Source of the DNA: DASQMT01 sp963835735
GTDB lineage: Bacteria > Actinomycetota > Thermoleophilia > Solirubrobacterales > Solirubrobacteraceae
Length of the DNA: 64,000 nucleotides
Direction of reading: 5' to 3'
Assembly (NCBI GenBank): GCA_963835735.1
Contig: CAWIGP010000002.1
Location: 496,001 to 560,000, forward strand
Within the stretch, counting starts at the first letter, position 1. Every line of letters starts with the position of its first letter. Both the position numbers and the translations under genes were made by a program. Shown one piece after another: positions 31,585 through 41,454 of the stretch. Under the pieces are notes generated by a model. It did no database searches and was not told the DNA's origin. It saw only the letters and a program-made list of their open reading frames with translations.

Positions 31585-32997
31585 GAAGCTCCTGACCGTC
31601 ACGCCGACGCCGCGCGCTGGGACCGGCTCGCCGACGAGATCACCCAGCTCGCCTCGCACATCCACGCCGCGACGTGCCGATGGCTCACGCTCGTCGCGGA
31701 GTTCGACGAGTGCGGCGCCTGGGCGCAATGGGGGTGTCGCAGCTGTGCACATTGGGTGTCGTGGCGCTGTTCGATCGCGCCGGTGGCGGCGCGCGAACAC
31801 GTCCGGGTCGCGCGCCGGCTCCAGGAATTGCCGCGGATCCGCGCCGCGTTCGCCGACGGGCGGCTGAGCTACTCGAAGGTGCGCGCGCTCTCGCGCGTGC
31901 AGAACGTGGAGCGTGAGGAGGAGCTGCTCGCGCTCGCCGAGAACGCGAGTGCCGCGCAGCTCGAGCGGATCGTGCGCGCCTATCGAGGCGTCGTCGCGCG
32001 TGCCCGCAGCGCCGCGGGTGGGCGTCCGGAGCGCTTCGTGGCCTGGCACCACGACGACGACGGTGCGCTGGTGCTCCGGGCACGTCTCCCTGCCGAGGAG
32101 GGCGCGGTCGTGCTGGCGGCGCTCGAGGCCGGCGGCGCTTCCGCGGAAGCGCCGCCGCCTGAGACCGAGCCAGACGCCGACGCGTTCGTACCCCCCGACG
32201 GCCGGCTCGACGCTTCCGCGGAAGCGCCCGGTCCCGAGGCAGAGCGTGACGCCGGCTCGTTCGTGCCCGCCGACGGCGAGAGCGGCGCTTCCGCGGAAGC
32301 GCGGCCGTCGGTGGCGGAACGCCGCGCCGACGCGCTCGTCCTCATGGCCGACACGCTGCTAGCGAGCACCCCGGCGGCCCGCGCCGGCGGCGACCGCTTC
32401 CAGGTCCTCGTCCACATCGATGCCGCTGCGCTCAGCGGCACATCCGAGGGGCTCTCCGAGCTCGGAGACGGTGCGGCGCTCGCTCCCGAGACCGCGCAGC
32501 GGCTCGCATGCGACGCGTCGATAGTCCCACTCATCGAGCGCGCAGGGCGACCGCTGAGCGTCGGTCGCAAGACGCGCACGGTGCCGCCCGCTCTGCGTCG
32601 GGCGCTGACGAGCCGCGACCGCGGCTGCCGCTTTCCCGGCTGCACGAATCACCACACGACGGACGCCCACCACATCGAACACTGGGCGCGGGGCGGCGCG
32701 ACGAGCATCGACAACCTCGTCCTCCTGTGCCGTTTCCACCACCGGCTGCTGCACGAGGGCGGCTACGAGGTTGCACGGGCGGGCACGCGCTTCGTCTTCC
32801 GCCGAAGGGACGGAGCCGAGATCCGCACGGTCCCGCGGCTGCCACGCGGGACTGCGCGTTCGCTGCACGACCGTCAGGGACGGACCGTGCGCCCAGACGC
32901 GTGTGTGCCGAGGGACGGCGCGCCGGGCATGGACCTGGGCATGTGCGTCGACGCCATGATCGCCTTCGCGCCGCTGGCCGGGGCGCCCGGCATCTGA
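31573..32997 (+). CDS. DUF222 / HNH endonuclease (13E12-repeat-like) protein
   Basis: 474 residues. A helical DUF222 domain (about 10-190) includes GRLSYSKVRALSRV and LARLPAEEGAVVLAALEA-like text, with the latter read as RLPAEEGAVVLAALEA. A variable middle contains three 25-residue repeats starting ASAEA. The C-terminal HNH nuclease has RGCRFPGCTNHHTTDAHHIE, HWARGGATSIDNLVLLCRFH and HRLLHEGGY, with the expected Cys and His metal residues. Mycobacterial 13E12 proteins are the closest known relatives by architecture and several are LexA-controlled; this gene starts inside a perfect LexA box. The cellular target is unknown. Confidence 0.88.
   Translation: MCSHEAPDRHADAARWDRLADEITQLASHIHAATCRWLTLVAEFDECGAWAQWGCRSCAHWVSWRCSIAPVAAREHVRVARRLQELPRIRAAFADGRLSYSKVRALSRVQNVEREEELLALAENASAAQLERIVRAYRGVVARARSAAGGRPERFVAWHHDDDGALVLRARLPAEEGAVVLAALEAGGASAEAPPPETEPDADAFVPPDGRLDASAEAPGPEAERDAGSFVPADGESGASAEARPSVAERRADALVLMADTLLASTPAARAGGDRFQVLVHIDAAALSGTSEGLSELGDGAALAPETAQRLACDASIVPLIERAGRPLSVGRKTRTVPPALRRALTSRDRGCRFPGCTNHHTTDAHHIEHWARGGATSIDNLVLLCRFHHRLLHEGGYEVARAGTRFVFRRRDGAEIRTVPRLPRGTARSLHDRQGRTVRPDACVPRDGAPGMDLGMCVDAMIAFAPLAGAPGI
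32137..32300 (+). repeat. Three 75-bp in-frame repeats, each with a 14-bp palindrome
   Basis: GCTTCCGCGGAAGC occurs at 32137-32150, 32212-32225 and 32287-32300, exactly 75 bp apart. It encodes ASAEA at the start of each 25-residue unit inside the HNH protein. The spacers have diverged more than the palindromes. Confidence 0.85.
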
Positions 32998-33046
32998 GTA
33001 CGAGCGCTCCGTCTCGCCGTCCAGGGCATCGCGTACCTTCGCCGCA

Positions 33047-34306
33047 GTGTCGCGACCGCCCGACCCGTTGCTCGATGCCGCCACGACGATCGGCGCCGCG
33101 TTCGTTCCGCTCGTCCTGGCGCCGGGCGCATGGACGCATCGCCGGGTCGAGACGATCGACGTCCTCAGCTTCGACGTCGTCCGCCGCCAGACGTCGGTGG
33201 ACTTCACCGTTCCCGCGGAGCTGCGGGACGAGCTCGCGATTCCGGGGACGGACCAGTTTGCGGTGCCGCTCGCGACGCTGCGCAAGCGACCGCTGCGCCA
33301 CTTCGACCTGCGTGATGAGGAGCGCCGCGCGGTCCCGGTGCTCGGGCGCGAGCACGACGGCAGGCTCGCCTGGGCGGCACTCCTGTGGGCGGCGACCAAT
33401 GTCGAGGGCATCGATGCGCTGTCGCCGGAGGCGACGCGCCGTCTCGAGCTGATCGCCAACGCGCCGGCGGAGGAGGCGCTGGCGGCGCTCGACCAGCTCG
33501 GCGCGGACGCCGAGCGCGACGACGAGCTCGCGACACTCCTGTCGGACGACGCGATGCGGTTGCTGCTCGGAGAGCTGGCCGAGAACTACCTGCTCGTCGG
33601 CGTCGTCGACCGGATCGACCGGCGGCGAGTGTTCAAGCTCGCGTACGACTCGTTCTATTCGCCGGCCGCCACGACCTGGCGGCGCTGGCTGGGCTGGGAG
33701 CCGCTGGTGATCGAGCTCGAGGTGCCGTCGGCAGCGCGAGCCGCGAGCTTCCATGCCGAGGTAGTGGTTCCCGAGGAGCTCCGGGCGATCGCGGCGTTCG
33801 TCGTCGACGCTCGCTCGGGCGAGGTGCTCGGAGCCGACGGCGAGGCCGACCGCGTGGCGATCCACGCGCCGGACGTGCCCGCCGCGGCCGCTCCGCAGCT
33901 CGTCATGGGCGTCGCAGCCGAGCGCGCCGGGTTTCCGTCCGCGGCGCTGGGCGTCGCGGCCGTCGCCAGCGCGCTGCTGCTGTTCGGCGCGATCGTGGGC
34001 GACCTCCGCGCCGCCGTGGCCGGGCCTCCGGTGAGCGTCCTGCTGGCGGGATCGGCGATCTTCGCCGGCGCGGTGTCCCGCGCCGGGGAGCATCGCGTGG
34101 TCCGGGCGACGTACGTCGGCCCGCGGCTGGCGCTGCTCTCGGTGGCCGTCGCGGCGCTCGCCGCGGCCTCCGTGCTCGCGTTCGACCTCGGTCGCGACGA
34201 GGTGCGGTGGACGTGGGCCGCGGGGGCGGTGGTGAGCCTGCTCGCGACGGTCGCGCTGGCCCGATTCTGGAAGGTGAGCCGCCCGATCGTCCGGAACGGG
34301 ATCTAG
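33047..34306 (+). CDS. Hypothetical protein with four C-terminal membrane helices
   Basis: 419 residues from a GTG. The first 290 residues are soluble, acidic and mixed alpha/beta (VETIDVLSFDVVRRQTSVDF, DQFAVPLATLRKRPLRHFDL, YLLVGVVDRIDRRRVFKLAY). The C-terminus has four hydrophobic segments (ALGVAAVASALLLFGAIVG, PPVSVLLAGSAIFAGAVS, LALLSVAVAALAAASVLAF, WTWAAGAVVSLLATVALA). The membrane part following a large cytoplasmic domain suggests a membrane-anchored sensor or assembly factor. I do not recognise the family and find no catalytic motif. Confidence 0.75.
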   Translation: MSRPPDPLLDAATTIGAAFVPLVLAPGAWTHRRVETIDVLSFDVVRRQTSVDFTVPAELRDELAIPGTDQFAVPLATLRKRPLRHFDLRDEERRAVPVLGREHDGRLAWAALLWAATNVEGIDALSPEATRRLELIANAPAEEALAALDQLGADAERDDELATLLSDDAMRLLLGELAENYLLVGVVDRIDRRRVFKLAYDSFYSPAATTWRRWLGWEPLVIELEVPSAARAASFHAEVVVPEELRAIAAFVVDARSGEVLGADGEADRVAIHAPDVPAAAAPQLVMGVAAERAGFPSAALGVAAVASALLLFGAIVGDLRAAVAGPPVSVLLAGSAIFAGAVSRAGEHRVVRATYVGPRLALLSVAVAALAAASVLAFDLGRDEVRWTWAAGAVVSLLATVALARFWKVSRPIVRNGI

Positions 34307-34347
34307 ACTGTCATCGTCTCGACCGCCGAGAACGACACACTCCGAAC

Positions 34348-34557
34348 GTGACCTTCAAGAAGTTCGTCGACAAGGCTCAGAAGGGCCAGCTCACCAGCTC
34401 GGATCTCGAGGGGATCGCGCACGTGCGGGTCCCGTCCGCCGAGGGCTACGTGCGGACGATCGGCGCGCAGGAGGTCCCCGCGTACCTGTCGACGATCCGG
34501 GTCACCGACCCGCATCACCGCGAGGCCGTCGAGCGCGCCCTCGCCGCGGCGCTCTGA
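34348..34557 (+). CDS. Hypothetical 69-residue protein
   Basis: From a GTG: TFKKFVDKAQKGQLTSSDLE, GIAHVRVPSAEGYVRTIGAQ, EVPAYLSTIRVTDPHHREAV. It is soluble, with a normal amino-acid mix and no low complexity, which favours a real gene. It begins 42 bp after the membrane protein on the same strand and converges on the F420-type gene with 7 bp between. Function unknown. Confidence 0.6.
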   Translation: MTFKKFVDKAQKGQLTSSDLEGIAHVRVPSAEGYVRTIGAQEVPAYLSTIRVTDPHHREAVERALAAAL

Positions 34558-34564
34558 ATCCAGC

Positions 34565-35374
34565 TCACAGCAGCTCCCGCGCCAGCGCGCGATAGTCGTC
34601 GACGCTCTGGCCGAGCGGCTGGATGCAGACATGATCGGCGCCGGCGTCGAGGTGGGCACGCACCGCCTCGGCTACGGCGCCGGCCGTGCCGTGCGGGATC
34701 ACCGCATCGATCAGCCGGTCGCTGCCGCCGTCGTCGAGGTCGCGCTCGGTGAAGCCGAGGCGCTGCAGATTCTTCACGTAGTTGCTGGTGCCCAGGTACC
34801 TCGCCGCGTACGACCGCGCCCGTTCGCGCGCGCGCTCGGGATCGGGCTCGACGACGACCGCGAGCTCGGTCACGACGACCGCGTCCGGCCCGACCGCCTC
34901 GCGTGCCCGGCGCGTGTGCTCCACCGGTGTGAAGTACGGGAAGGCGCCGAGCGAGCGCTCCGCCGCGAGCGCGAGCATCCCCGGACCGAGCGCGGCCAGG
35001 ATCCGCTCGTCGCGCGGCACCGGCTCGGGGGCCGCGTCAAGCCCGTCGAAGAACGCCCGCATCTTCGCCAGCGGCCTGCGGTACTCGCTGGTCGCCTCCG
35101 GATGGCCGATCCCGAGGCCGAGCAGGAAGCGACCCGGGAACTCGCGCCGTACGCCGGCGTGCTCGGCCGCCACGTCGGCGGGCTCGTGGCGCCACACGTT
35201 GAGGATCGCGGTGGCGACGACCAGCGTGCTCGTCAGCTCGAGGAACGCGCGGGCGTCCGCTACCGACGGGCTGCCGCCGAGCCACAAAGCGCCGTACCCC
35301 AGCGCCTCGATCTCCGCTACCCCGTCGACTCCCTCCTGATGACGTCGCCAGATCCCGATCTGTCCGATCGACAT
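34565..35374 (-). CDS. LLM-class F420-dependent oxidoreductase
   Basis: 269 residues from the ATG at 35374; the very long frame upstream is read-through. The luciferase-like TIM barrel is shown by EIEALGYGALWLGGSPS, LVVATAILNVWRHEP, FPGRFLLGLGIGHPE and the C-terminal ADHVCIQPLG. Members of this subfamily use reduced F420 on unknown substrates. It could act on an intermediate of the neighbouring amine pathway, but it is separated from it by a gap of about 100 bp and DUF5519. Confidence 0.85.
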   Translation of the reverse strand: MSIGQIGIWRRHQEGVDGVAEIEALGYGALWLGGSPSVADARAFLELTSTLVVATAILNVWRHEPADVAAEHAGVRREFPGRFLLGLGIGHPEATSEYRRPLAKMRAFFDGLDAAPEPVPRDERILAALGPGMLALAAERSLGAFPYFTPVEHTRRAREAVGPDAVVVTELAVVVEPDPERARERARSYAARYLGTSNYVKNLQRLGFTERDLDDGGSDRLIDAVIPHGTAGAVAEAVRAHLDAGADHVCIQPLGQSVDDYRALARELL

Positions 35375-35475
35375 GCCGTGGAGGCTCGCAGAAACGGTTC
35401 CGGTGCTCGGAGTCCGGCTGACGGCGTAGGGCGTGCGATCGCGTGCGGGGCAGCCTCCCGCCTGCGCTCCGGGAG

Positions 35476-35814
35476 TTACGTCGGCAACCCGTACCTCGCG
35501 ACCACGCGGTCGTAGTTCATGCGCAGCAACGCGATCACGTCGCGCACGTCGTCCTCGCCGGCGATCCGCCGCGCCGCCCAGCCTTCTTGGTCGGGGAACA
35601 CGGGGTGGTGGACGACCCGGCCCTGCGCGTACAGCGTGCGCCACACGTCCTTGGGGAAGCCGAAGTGGGCGGCGTGATCGCCGTGCAGGTGCCCGATCTC
35701 GCGCTTGCCGACCGTGAACGAGAACTCGCCGCGGCGGCCTGGCCCGGCAGTCACGCCCGGCCAGCTCGTGACCTCGTCGGTGATCTGCTGACTGGGTGAG
35801 ACTGAGACGGTCAT
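35476..35814 (-). CDS. DUF5519 / luciferase-family small protein
   Basis: 112 residues from the ATG at 35814. Motifs: SWPGVTAGPGRRGEFSFTVG, KREIGHLHGDHAAHFGFPKD, VWRTLYAQGRVVHHPVFPDQ and EGWAARRIAGEDDVRDVI. The composition matches small proteins annotated as luciferase family or DUF5519, often of unknown function; the name does not imply light production. Its 3' end is 101 bp from the LLM gene start, on the same strand. Confidence 0.75.
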   Translation of the reverse strand: MTVSVSPSQQITDEVTSWPGVTAGPGRRGEFSFTVGKREIGHLHGDHAAHFGFPKDVWRTLYAQGRVVHHPVFPDQEGWAARRIAGEDDVRDVIALLRMNYDRVVARYGLPT

Positions 35815-35862
35815 GTACCCAGCATCGACGCATTCGGCCGGGGTTACCAGGGGCAATTGGTC

Positions 35863-38312
35863 CTAGGACCTCACGCGCGCGCCCTCGGCGTCGTAGAGCG
35901 GCTCGCGTGCGACCCGGCCCCCGACCCACTCGCCGAAGATCTCGATCGCGACCTCGGTGCCCGGCGCCGCGTGCTCGGGCGGCAGGTAGGCGTAGGCGAT
36001 CGAGGCGCCGACCGTGTACCCGTAGCCGCCGCTGGTGACGCGCCCGGCGACGGCGCCGTCGACCATCACCGGCTCGTTGGAGAGCGCGACCGAGCGGGGG
36101 TCGTCCAGGACCACGCAGCACAGCCGCGCGGCGCTGTCGTCGCCGCGGGCGCGGACCAGCGCCTCGCGCCCGATGAACTCGCCCTGGTCGAGCTTGACCG
36201 CGAAGTCGAGGCCGGCCTGGAACGGATGCTCGTCCGGCGTGATGTCCGCGCCCCACACGCGGTAGCCCTTCTCGAGCCGCAGCGAGTCGATCGCGCGGTA
36301 GCCGCCCGCCACGAGCCCGTGCCCCTCCCCCGCGCTCCACAGCGTGCGCCAGAGCGCCGCGCCGAACTCCGCCGGGCAGTACAGCTCCCAGCCGAGCTCG
36401 CCAACGTAGGTGACCCGCAGGGCGCGCACCGGCACGTCGCCGACGTCGATCTCGCGGCAGGTCATGTACGGGAAGGCCTCGTTGCCCAGGTCGGCGGTCG
36501 TGCAGCCGGTGAGCAACGCGCGTGCGTTCGGGCCCCAGAGCGCGAAGCACGCCCACTGCGACGTGACGTCGGCGAGCCGCACGTCGGCCGACCCGGCCGC
36601 GGGCAGGTGCGAGCGGATCCAGGCGAGGTCGTGGTTGCCGAACGCGGTGCCGGTGACGATCCCGAAGCGCTCCTCGCCCAGCCTGGTCACCGTGAAGTCG
36701 CACTCGATCCCGCCGCGGCGGTTGAGCATCTGCGTGTACGTGACCTTCCCGACCTCCCGCGCGACCCGGTTGGCGGTCAGGTGCTCCAGGAAGCCCGCGG
36801 AACCGGGCCCGGTCACCTCGAGCTTCGCGAACGAGCTTTCGTCGAACAACGCGACGGCCTCGCGGCAGGCGCGGTGCTCGGCGCCGATCGCCGGCGACCA
36901 GTGCATCCCGGCCCAGCCGCGCGGGCGCAGCGACTCGTCGCCGGCCGCCTCGTTGGCGGCGTACCAGTTCACGCGCTCCCAGCCGGACTTCTCGCCGAAC
37001 GCGGCGCCGTGCGCCTCGTGCCACGGGTACGCCGGCGACGTGCGCAGCGGCCGCCCCGCCCTGCGCTCGTGGTTGGGGTACTTGATGTCGTAGTACGTCT
37101 CGTACACCTCGCGGGCGCGGCCGAGCGTGTAGCGGGGCGAGCGGTAGTGCTCGCCGAAGCGGCGGATGTCCATGTGCCAGAGGTCGAGCGAGGGCTCGCC
37201 CTCGACGATCCACTCCGCCATCGCCCTGCCGACCCCGCCGGCGCCCGCGAGGCCGTGCGCGCAGAAGCCGGCGGCGACGAAGAAGCCGCGCACGGCGGTC
37301 TCGCCGAGGCAGAACTCGCCGTCGGGCGTGAACGCCTCCGGCCCGTTGATCAGGCGCGTGACCTTCACGTCCTCCATCGCCGGCACGCGCCGCCGCGAGT
37401 TCACCACGATCTCCTCGAAGCGGTCCCAGTCCTCCTCGAGCAGGCGCCCGTTGAAGTCGGGCGGGATGTGGTCGAGCCCGTCGCGCAGGAACCACGGCGC
37501 CGAGTTGCGCTCGTAGCCGCCCATGACCAGGCCGCCGCCCTCCTCGCGGAAGTAGATCAGCAGGTCCGGGTCGCGCAGCGTCGGAAGATGGGAGTCGCCG
37601 CGGTCGCGGAACGGCTGGGTGACGAGGTACTCGTGCGCGAACGGGATCACCGGGATGCGCACGCCGGCCATCCGCCCGATCTCCGCCGCGTACATGCCGC
37701 CGGCGTTGACGACGACGTCGGCCTCGATGTCGCCCTCGCTCGGTGCGCACGCGCTGCACGCGGCCGCGATGCACGTCGATGCCGGTCACGCGCGTGCCCG
37801 GTGAGGATCCGGCAGCCGCCGCGGCGCGCACCGTCGGCGAGCGCGTATGTCAGCTGCGAGGGATCGAGGTAGCCGTCGGTCGGCAGCCACGACGCGCCGA
37901 GCACGCCGTCGGTCGCCATCAGCGGGAAGCGCTCGGCCGCCTCGTCGGCGGAGATCAGCTCGAGCGGCAGCCCGAACGTCTTGGCCCAGCCCGCCTGCCG
38001 CCGCGTCTCCTCCCAGCGCTCGGGCGAGCACGCGAGCCGGATCCCGCCGCATTCGGTCCAGCCGGGGTCGAACTCGCCGCCGCCGAGCCTCCGGTACAGC
38101 TCGACCGAGTACATCATCATGCGCGTCAGCGAGACCGACGAGCGCAGCTGGCCGACCAGGCCGGCGGAGTGGAACGTCGAGCCGCTGGTCAGCTGCGCGC
38201 GGTCGACGAGCACGACGTCGCGCCAGCCGAGCTCGGCCAGGTGGTAGGCGATCGACGTCCCTCCCACCCCGCCGCCGATGATCACGCAGCGGGCGCTCGA
38301 GGGAACGCTCAG
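35863..38312 (-). pseudogene. FAD-dependent dehydrogenase with GcvT domain (dimethylglycine/sarcosine-dehydrogenase-like), two frameshifts
   Basis: About 815 codons once two compensating shifts (near 37800 and 37735) are ignored. The N-terminus has CVIIGGGVGGTSIAYHLAEL and SGSTFHSAGLVGQLRSS (DAO-type FAD site with the covalent-flavin His context), then EADVVVNAGGMYAAEIGR and GLVMGGYERNSAPW. The C-terminal half (about 440-810) is a GcvT/aminomethyltransferase domain (ALFDESSFAKLEVTGPG, LGEERFGIVTGTAFGNHDLA, TYVGELGWELYCPAEF, GRVTSGGYGYTVGASIAYAY). It oxidatively demethylates N-methyl amines and passes the carbon to folate. A CTG at 38312 overlapping the upstream stop is the only visible start. 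Confidence 0.8.
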
Positions 38313-39226
38313 CCACCGGCATCCTCCAGCCAGGTCGGATAGCGCGGGTCGCCCAGGGCGGCCGCCGCGCGGGACAAGTGCTCGTCGCCGTACGCCGCGA
38401 AGTCGAAGTCCAGCGTGGAGATCGCGGTCTGGACGACGCCCCACATGCCCTCGCGCAGGTCGGACATGATGCGCATGAGCCGGACCGCGGCGAAGCGGCG
38501 CGGCGTGCAGGGCTCGCTCCAGTAGGCCTCGAGCAGCCGCACGTCGTCGCCCTCGGCGAAGCCGTTGTTGATCGACAGGTTGCCGAGGTCGAAGTAGCGG
38601 TCGCCGACGCCCGCGTACTCCCAGTCGACGATCCGCACGCGCTCGCCGTCGTGCAGGAAGTTCGCGGTCAGCAGGTCGTTGTGGCAGGGGACGGGCGCGT
38701 GCTCGGGCCCGCGCAGCGCGGCCTGGATCGCGCGCGCGCCGGCGATCAGGTCGGGATACGCGGCGGGGATCCTCGTCCCGCGCGCCCGCGCGGTGGCGTG
38801 GTATGCGTCGAGGATCGCCGGGACGTCGAAGCGGATCGGCAGCGGCGGGCCGGAGTGGAACGCGCGCAGCGCCGCGGCGACCTGCGCGAGCACCTCCGGC
38901 GCTCGCAGCTCCTCTGGCGTGAGCGGATCTGCGGGCACGAAGCGCGTCACGAGGCACGGCGGCGCGGCGAGGAAGGCGACGACGTCGGGGCCGACGCCGG
39001 CGCGCGCCGCGGCCTCGGTCGCCTCGCGCTCTGCCGCCCGGTCGATCCCGAGCAGCTCCGTGTCCTTCCCGGGCAGGCGCACGACCACCTCGTCGCCGCC
39101 GATCCGCACGCGGAAGTTGCGGTTCGTGATCCCGCCGTCGAGCGGCTCCGCCTCGCCCTCGGCGCGCCCGATCAGCGGCTCGAGCGCCGCGAGCGCGGTG
39201 GCGAGCTGAGGCTGCACGGGCGTCAT
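38309..39226 (-). CDS. Choline/ethanolamine-kinase-like phosphotransferase
   Basis: 305 residues from the ATG at 39226. The kinase fold is shown by LDGGITNRNFRVRIGGDEVV, the catalytic loop PCHNDLLTANFLHDG and the metal-binding block VRIVDWEYAGVGDRYFDLGN. The closest named relatives by motif are LicA/choline kinases. It overlaps the GntR gene by 4 bp (ATGA) and the FAD-GcvT gene by a few bases, so the three form one operon and the phosphotransferase likely acts on an amino alcohol or amine. Confidence 0.85.
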   Translation of the reverse strand: MTPVQPQLATALAALEPLIGRAEGEAEPLDGGITNRNFRVRIGGDEVVVRLPGKDTELLGIDRAAEREATEAAARAGVGPDVVAFLAAPPCLVTRFVPADPLTPEELRAPEVLAQVAAALRAFHSGPPLPIRFDVPAILDAYHATARARGTRIPAAYPDLIAGARAIQAALRGPEHAPVPCHNDLLTANFLHDGERVRIVDWEYAGVGDRYFDLGNLSINNGFAEGDDVRLLEAYWSEPCTPRRFAAVRLMRIMSDLREGMWGVVQTAISTLDFDFAAYGDEHLSRAAAALGDPRYPTWLEDAGG

Positions 39227-40041
39227 GGGCGCTGGATTCTGGCCGGACGCGCCGGCAGGACGTCGTCGGGCACGACGTGGATCACGAAGTGCGAACGATC
39301 GCCGCGATGGCGGTCGCGAGTGAACTCGACGGGCGTCCCGTCGGCCGCGAACGTGACCCGCTCCACGAGCATCAGCGGCGTGCCCTCCTCGACGCCGAGG
39401 GCATCCACCTCGTACGCGCGCGCTGCCACCGCCTCCAGCCGCTCGGTGGCGCTCACCGGCGAGAGGTCGTAGCGCGTGCCCAGGAGCGTGTAGAGGGAGC
39501 CGGAAAGGTCCTGCTCCAACAGGCCCGGGAAGCGCGCGGACGGCAGCCACGTGTCCTCGAGCGAGACCGGCAGGTCGCCGGCCAGCCGGACGCGGGCGAG
39601 CCGCACGACCCGAGCGTCGCGCTCGATCCGTAGCGCGCGCGCTACGTGCTCGGGCGCGGCGCACTCGTGCGCCTGCAGGATCCGGGCGCCCGCCTCCAAC
39701 CCCTGCCGCGCGGCCTCGTCGGTGAAGCTCGACACGCGCGCGAGGTCGTGCACGACGCGGGCGCCGCGGCGCACGTACGTGCCGCGGCCGACGCCGCGCT
39801 CGACGAGCCCCCGCGCGGCGAGCGAGCCGAGCGCCTGGCGCACGGTCATGCGGCTGACCTCCAGCGCGTCGGCCAGGTCGCGCTCGGGCGGGAGCCGCTC
39901 GCCGGGAGCGAGCGCGCCGGACTCGATCCGATCCGCGAGCTGCTCCTCGATCTGCACCCAGGCCGGCTTCGGCGAGTGCTGAGACAGCGCCCAGCGGCGC
40001 CCGAAGATGCGCGTGTCGCGGCTCGCTCCAACCCGTCCCAT
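39223..40041 (-). CDS. GntR-family regulator (HutC/UTRA type)
   Basis: 272 residues. The winged helix (about 25-95) has IEEQLADRIESGALAPGERL, PPERDLADALEVSRMTVRQ and ALGSLAARGLVERGVGRGTY. The UTRA ligand domain follows (VRLARVRLAGDLPVSLEDTW, GSLYTLLGTRYDLSPVSATE, GTPLMLVERVTFAADGTPVE). It heads the minus-strand operon and is divergent from the ligase gene. The shared motif at 40066 lies in this promoter gap and is a candidate binding site. Confidence 0.9.
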   Translation of the reverse strand: MGRVGASRDTRIFGRRWALSQHSPKPAWVQIEEQLADRIESGALAPGERLPPERDLADALEVSRMTVRQALGSLAARGLVERGVGRGTYVRRGARVVHDLARVSSFTDEAARQGLEAGARILQAHECAAPEHVARALRIERDARVVRLARVRLAGDLPVSLEDTWLPSARFPGLLEQDLSGSLYTLLGTRYDLSPVSATERLEAVAARAYEVDALGVEEGTPLMLVERVTFAADGTPVEFTRDRHRGDRSHFVIHVVPDDVLPARPARIQRP

Positions 40042-40065
40042 CCACGCAGCCTAAACGGGGACTGT

Positions 40066-40080
40066 CCCTCTTTAGGTTTG
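40066..40080 (-). promoter_or_regulatory. Shared amine-cluster motif, copy 1
   Basis: On the minus strand CAAACCTAAAGAGGG, containing the symmetric core CCT-N4-AGG. It lies between the divergent GntR operon and the ligase gene. The same motif (AAACCTTTAGAGGG) recurs at 42225-42240 before the permease. Confidence 0.6.
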
Positions 40081-40115
40081 CAACCGGCACCATTTGCCGG
40101 ATACGGTGCGCGCCC

Positions 40116-41454
40116 ATGGCGCCCCTCTCGCTGGACGAGCTGCGCGCGGCGGTCGGCGCCGGGCGGATCGACACCGTGCTGCTGTGCCTCGCCGACATGC
40201 AGGGACGCCTTCAGGGCAAGCGGCTGACCGCGGCGTACTTCCTCGAGGAGGTGCTCGCCCACGGCGCCGAGGCCTGCAACTACCTGCTCGCCGTCGACGT
40301 CGAGATGAACACGGTCGACGGCTACGCGATGTCGTCGTGGGATACCGGCTACGGCGACTTCGAGATGAAGCCGGATCTCGACACGCTGCGGCTGGTGCCC
40401 TGGCACGAGGGCACGGCGCTCTGCATGGCCGACCTGCAGTGGGGCGACGGCAGCGCCGGTGGTGGCGTCGCCGCGCCAGATCCTGCGCGCGCAGCTCGAC
40501 CGCCTCGCCGAGCGCGACCTGAGCGCCGTCGGCGCGACCGAGCTCGAGTTCATCGTGTTCCGCGACACCTACGACGAGGCCGCGCGTGCCGGCTACCGCG
40601 ATCTGCGCCCGGCCAACCTCCACAACATCGACTACTCGATGCTCGGCACGGCGCGCGTGGAGCCGCTGATCCGGCGGATCCGCAACGCGATGGCAGGCGC
40701 CGGAATGCGCGTCGAGACGTCCAAGGGGGAGTGCAACCTCGGCCAGCACGAGATCAACTTCGGCTACGGCCCCGTGCTGCAGACCGCCGACGAGCACGCG
40801 ATCTACAAGAACGGCGCGAAGGAGATCGCCGACCAGGACGGCATGGCGATCACGTTCATGGCCAAGTTCAACGAACGCGAGGGCAACTCCTGCCACATCC
40901 ACATGTCGCTGCGGCGCGGCGACGGCACGGCGCTGTTCGCCGACGACGACCAGGCGTTCGAGCGCTTCCTGGCCGGCCAGCTCGCCTGCCTGGAGGAGCT
41001 GTGCCTGTTCTTCGCGCCCAACGTGAACTCATACAAGCGGTTCGCCGTGGGTTCGTTCGCGCCGACCGCGATCGCCTGGGGGCGCGACAACCGCAGCTGC
41101 GCGCTGCGCGTCGTCGGCCACGGCGCGAGCCGCCGGGTCGAGCTGCGGCTGCCGGGCGCCGACGTGAACCCGTACCTGGCGCTGGCCGCGATGATCGCGG
41201 CCGGACTGCACGGGATGGATGCGGCGCTCGAGCTGGAGCCGGCGTTCGAGGGCAACGCGTACGCGTCGGACAAGCCGCGCGTGCCCGCCACGCTGCGCGA
41301 CGCGCGCGACGCGTTCGCGGCGAGCGACGTCGCCCGCGCCGCGTTCGGCGAGGAGGTCGTCGCCCACTACCTCAACAACGCCCGGGTCGAGCTCGACGCC
41401 TTCCAGGCCGCCGTCACCGACTGGGAGCGCGTCCGCGGCTTCGAACGGCTGTGA
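40116..41454 (+). pseudogene. Glutamine-synthetase-like gamma-glutamyl-amine ligase, one frameshift
   Basis: About 446 codons interrupted near 40462 by one extra G (GCCGGTGGTGG, where GCCGTGGTGG restores frame). N-terminal part: VLLCLADMQGRLQGKRLTAA and NYLLAVDVEMNTVDGYAMSS. C-terminal part: VGATELEFIVFRDTYDEAAR, GQHEINFGYGPVLQTADEHA, NSCHIHMSLRRGDGTALFAD, NSYKRFAVGSFAPTAIAWGR and LRLPGADVNPYLALAAMIAA. These are GS catalytic-domain blocks in the GlnT/PuuA/GlnA3-4 branch that glutamylates amines rather than ammonia. It is likely the first step of the adjacent pathway, consuming ATP and glutamate. Confidence 0.85.
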
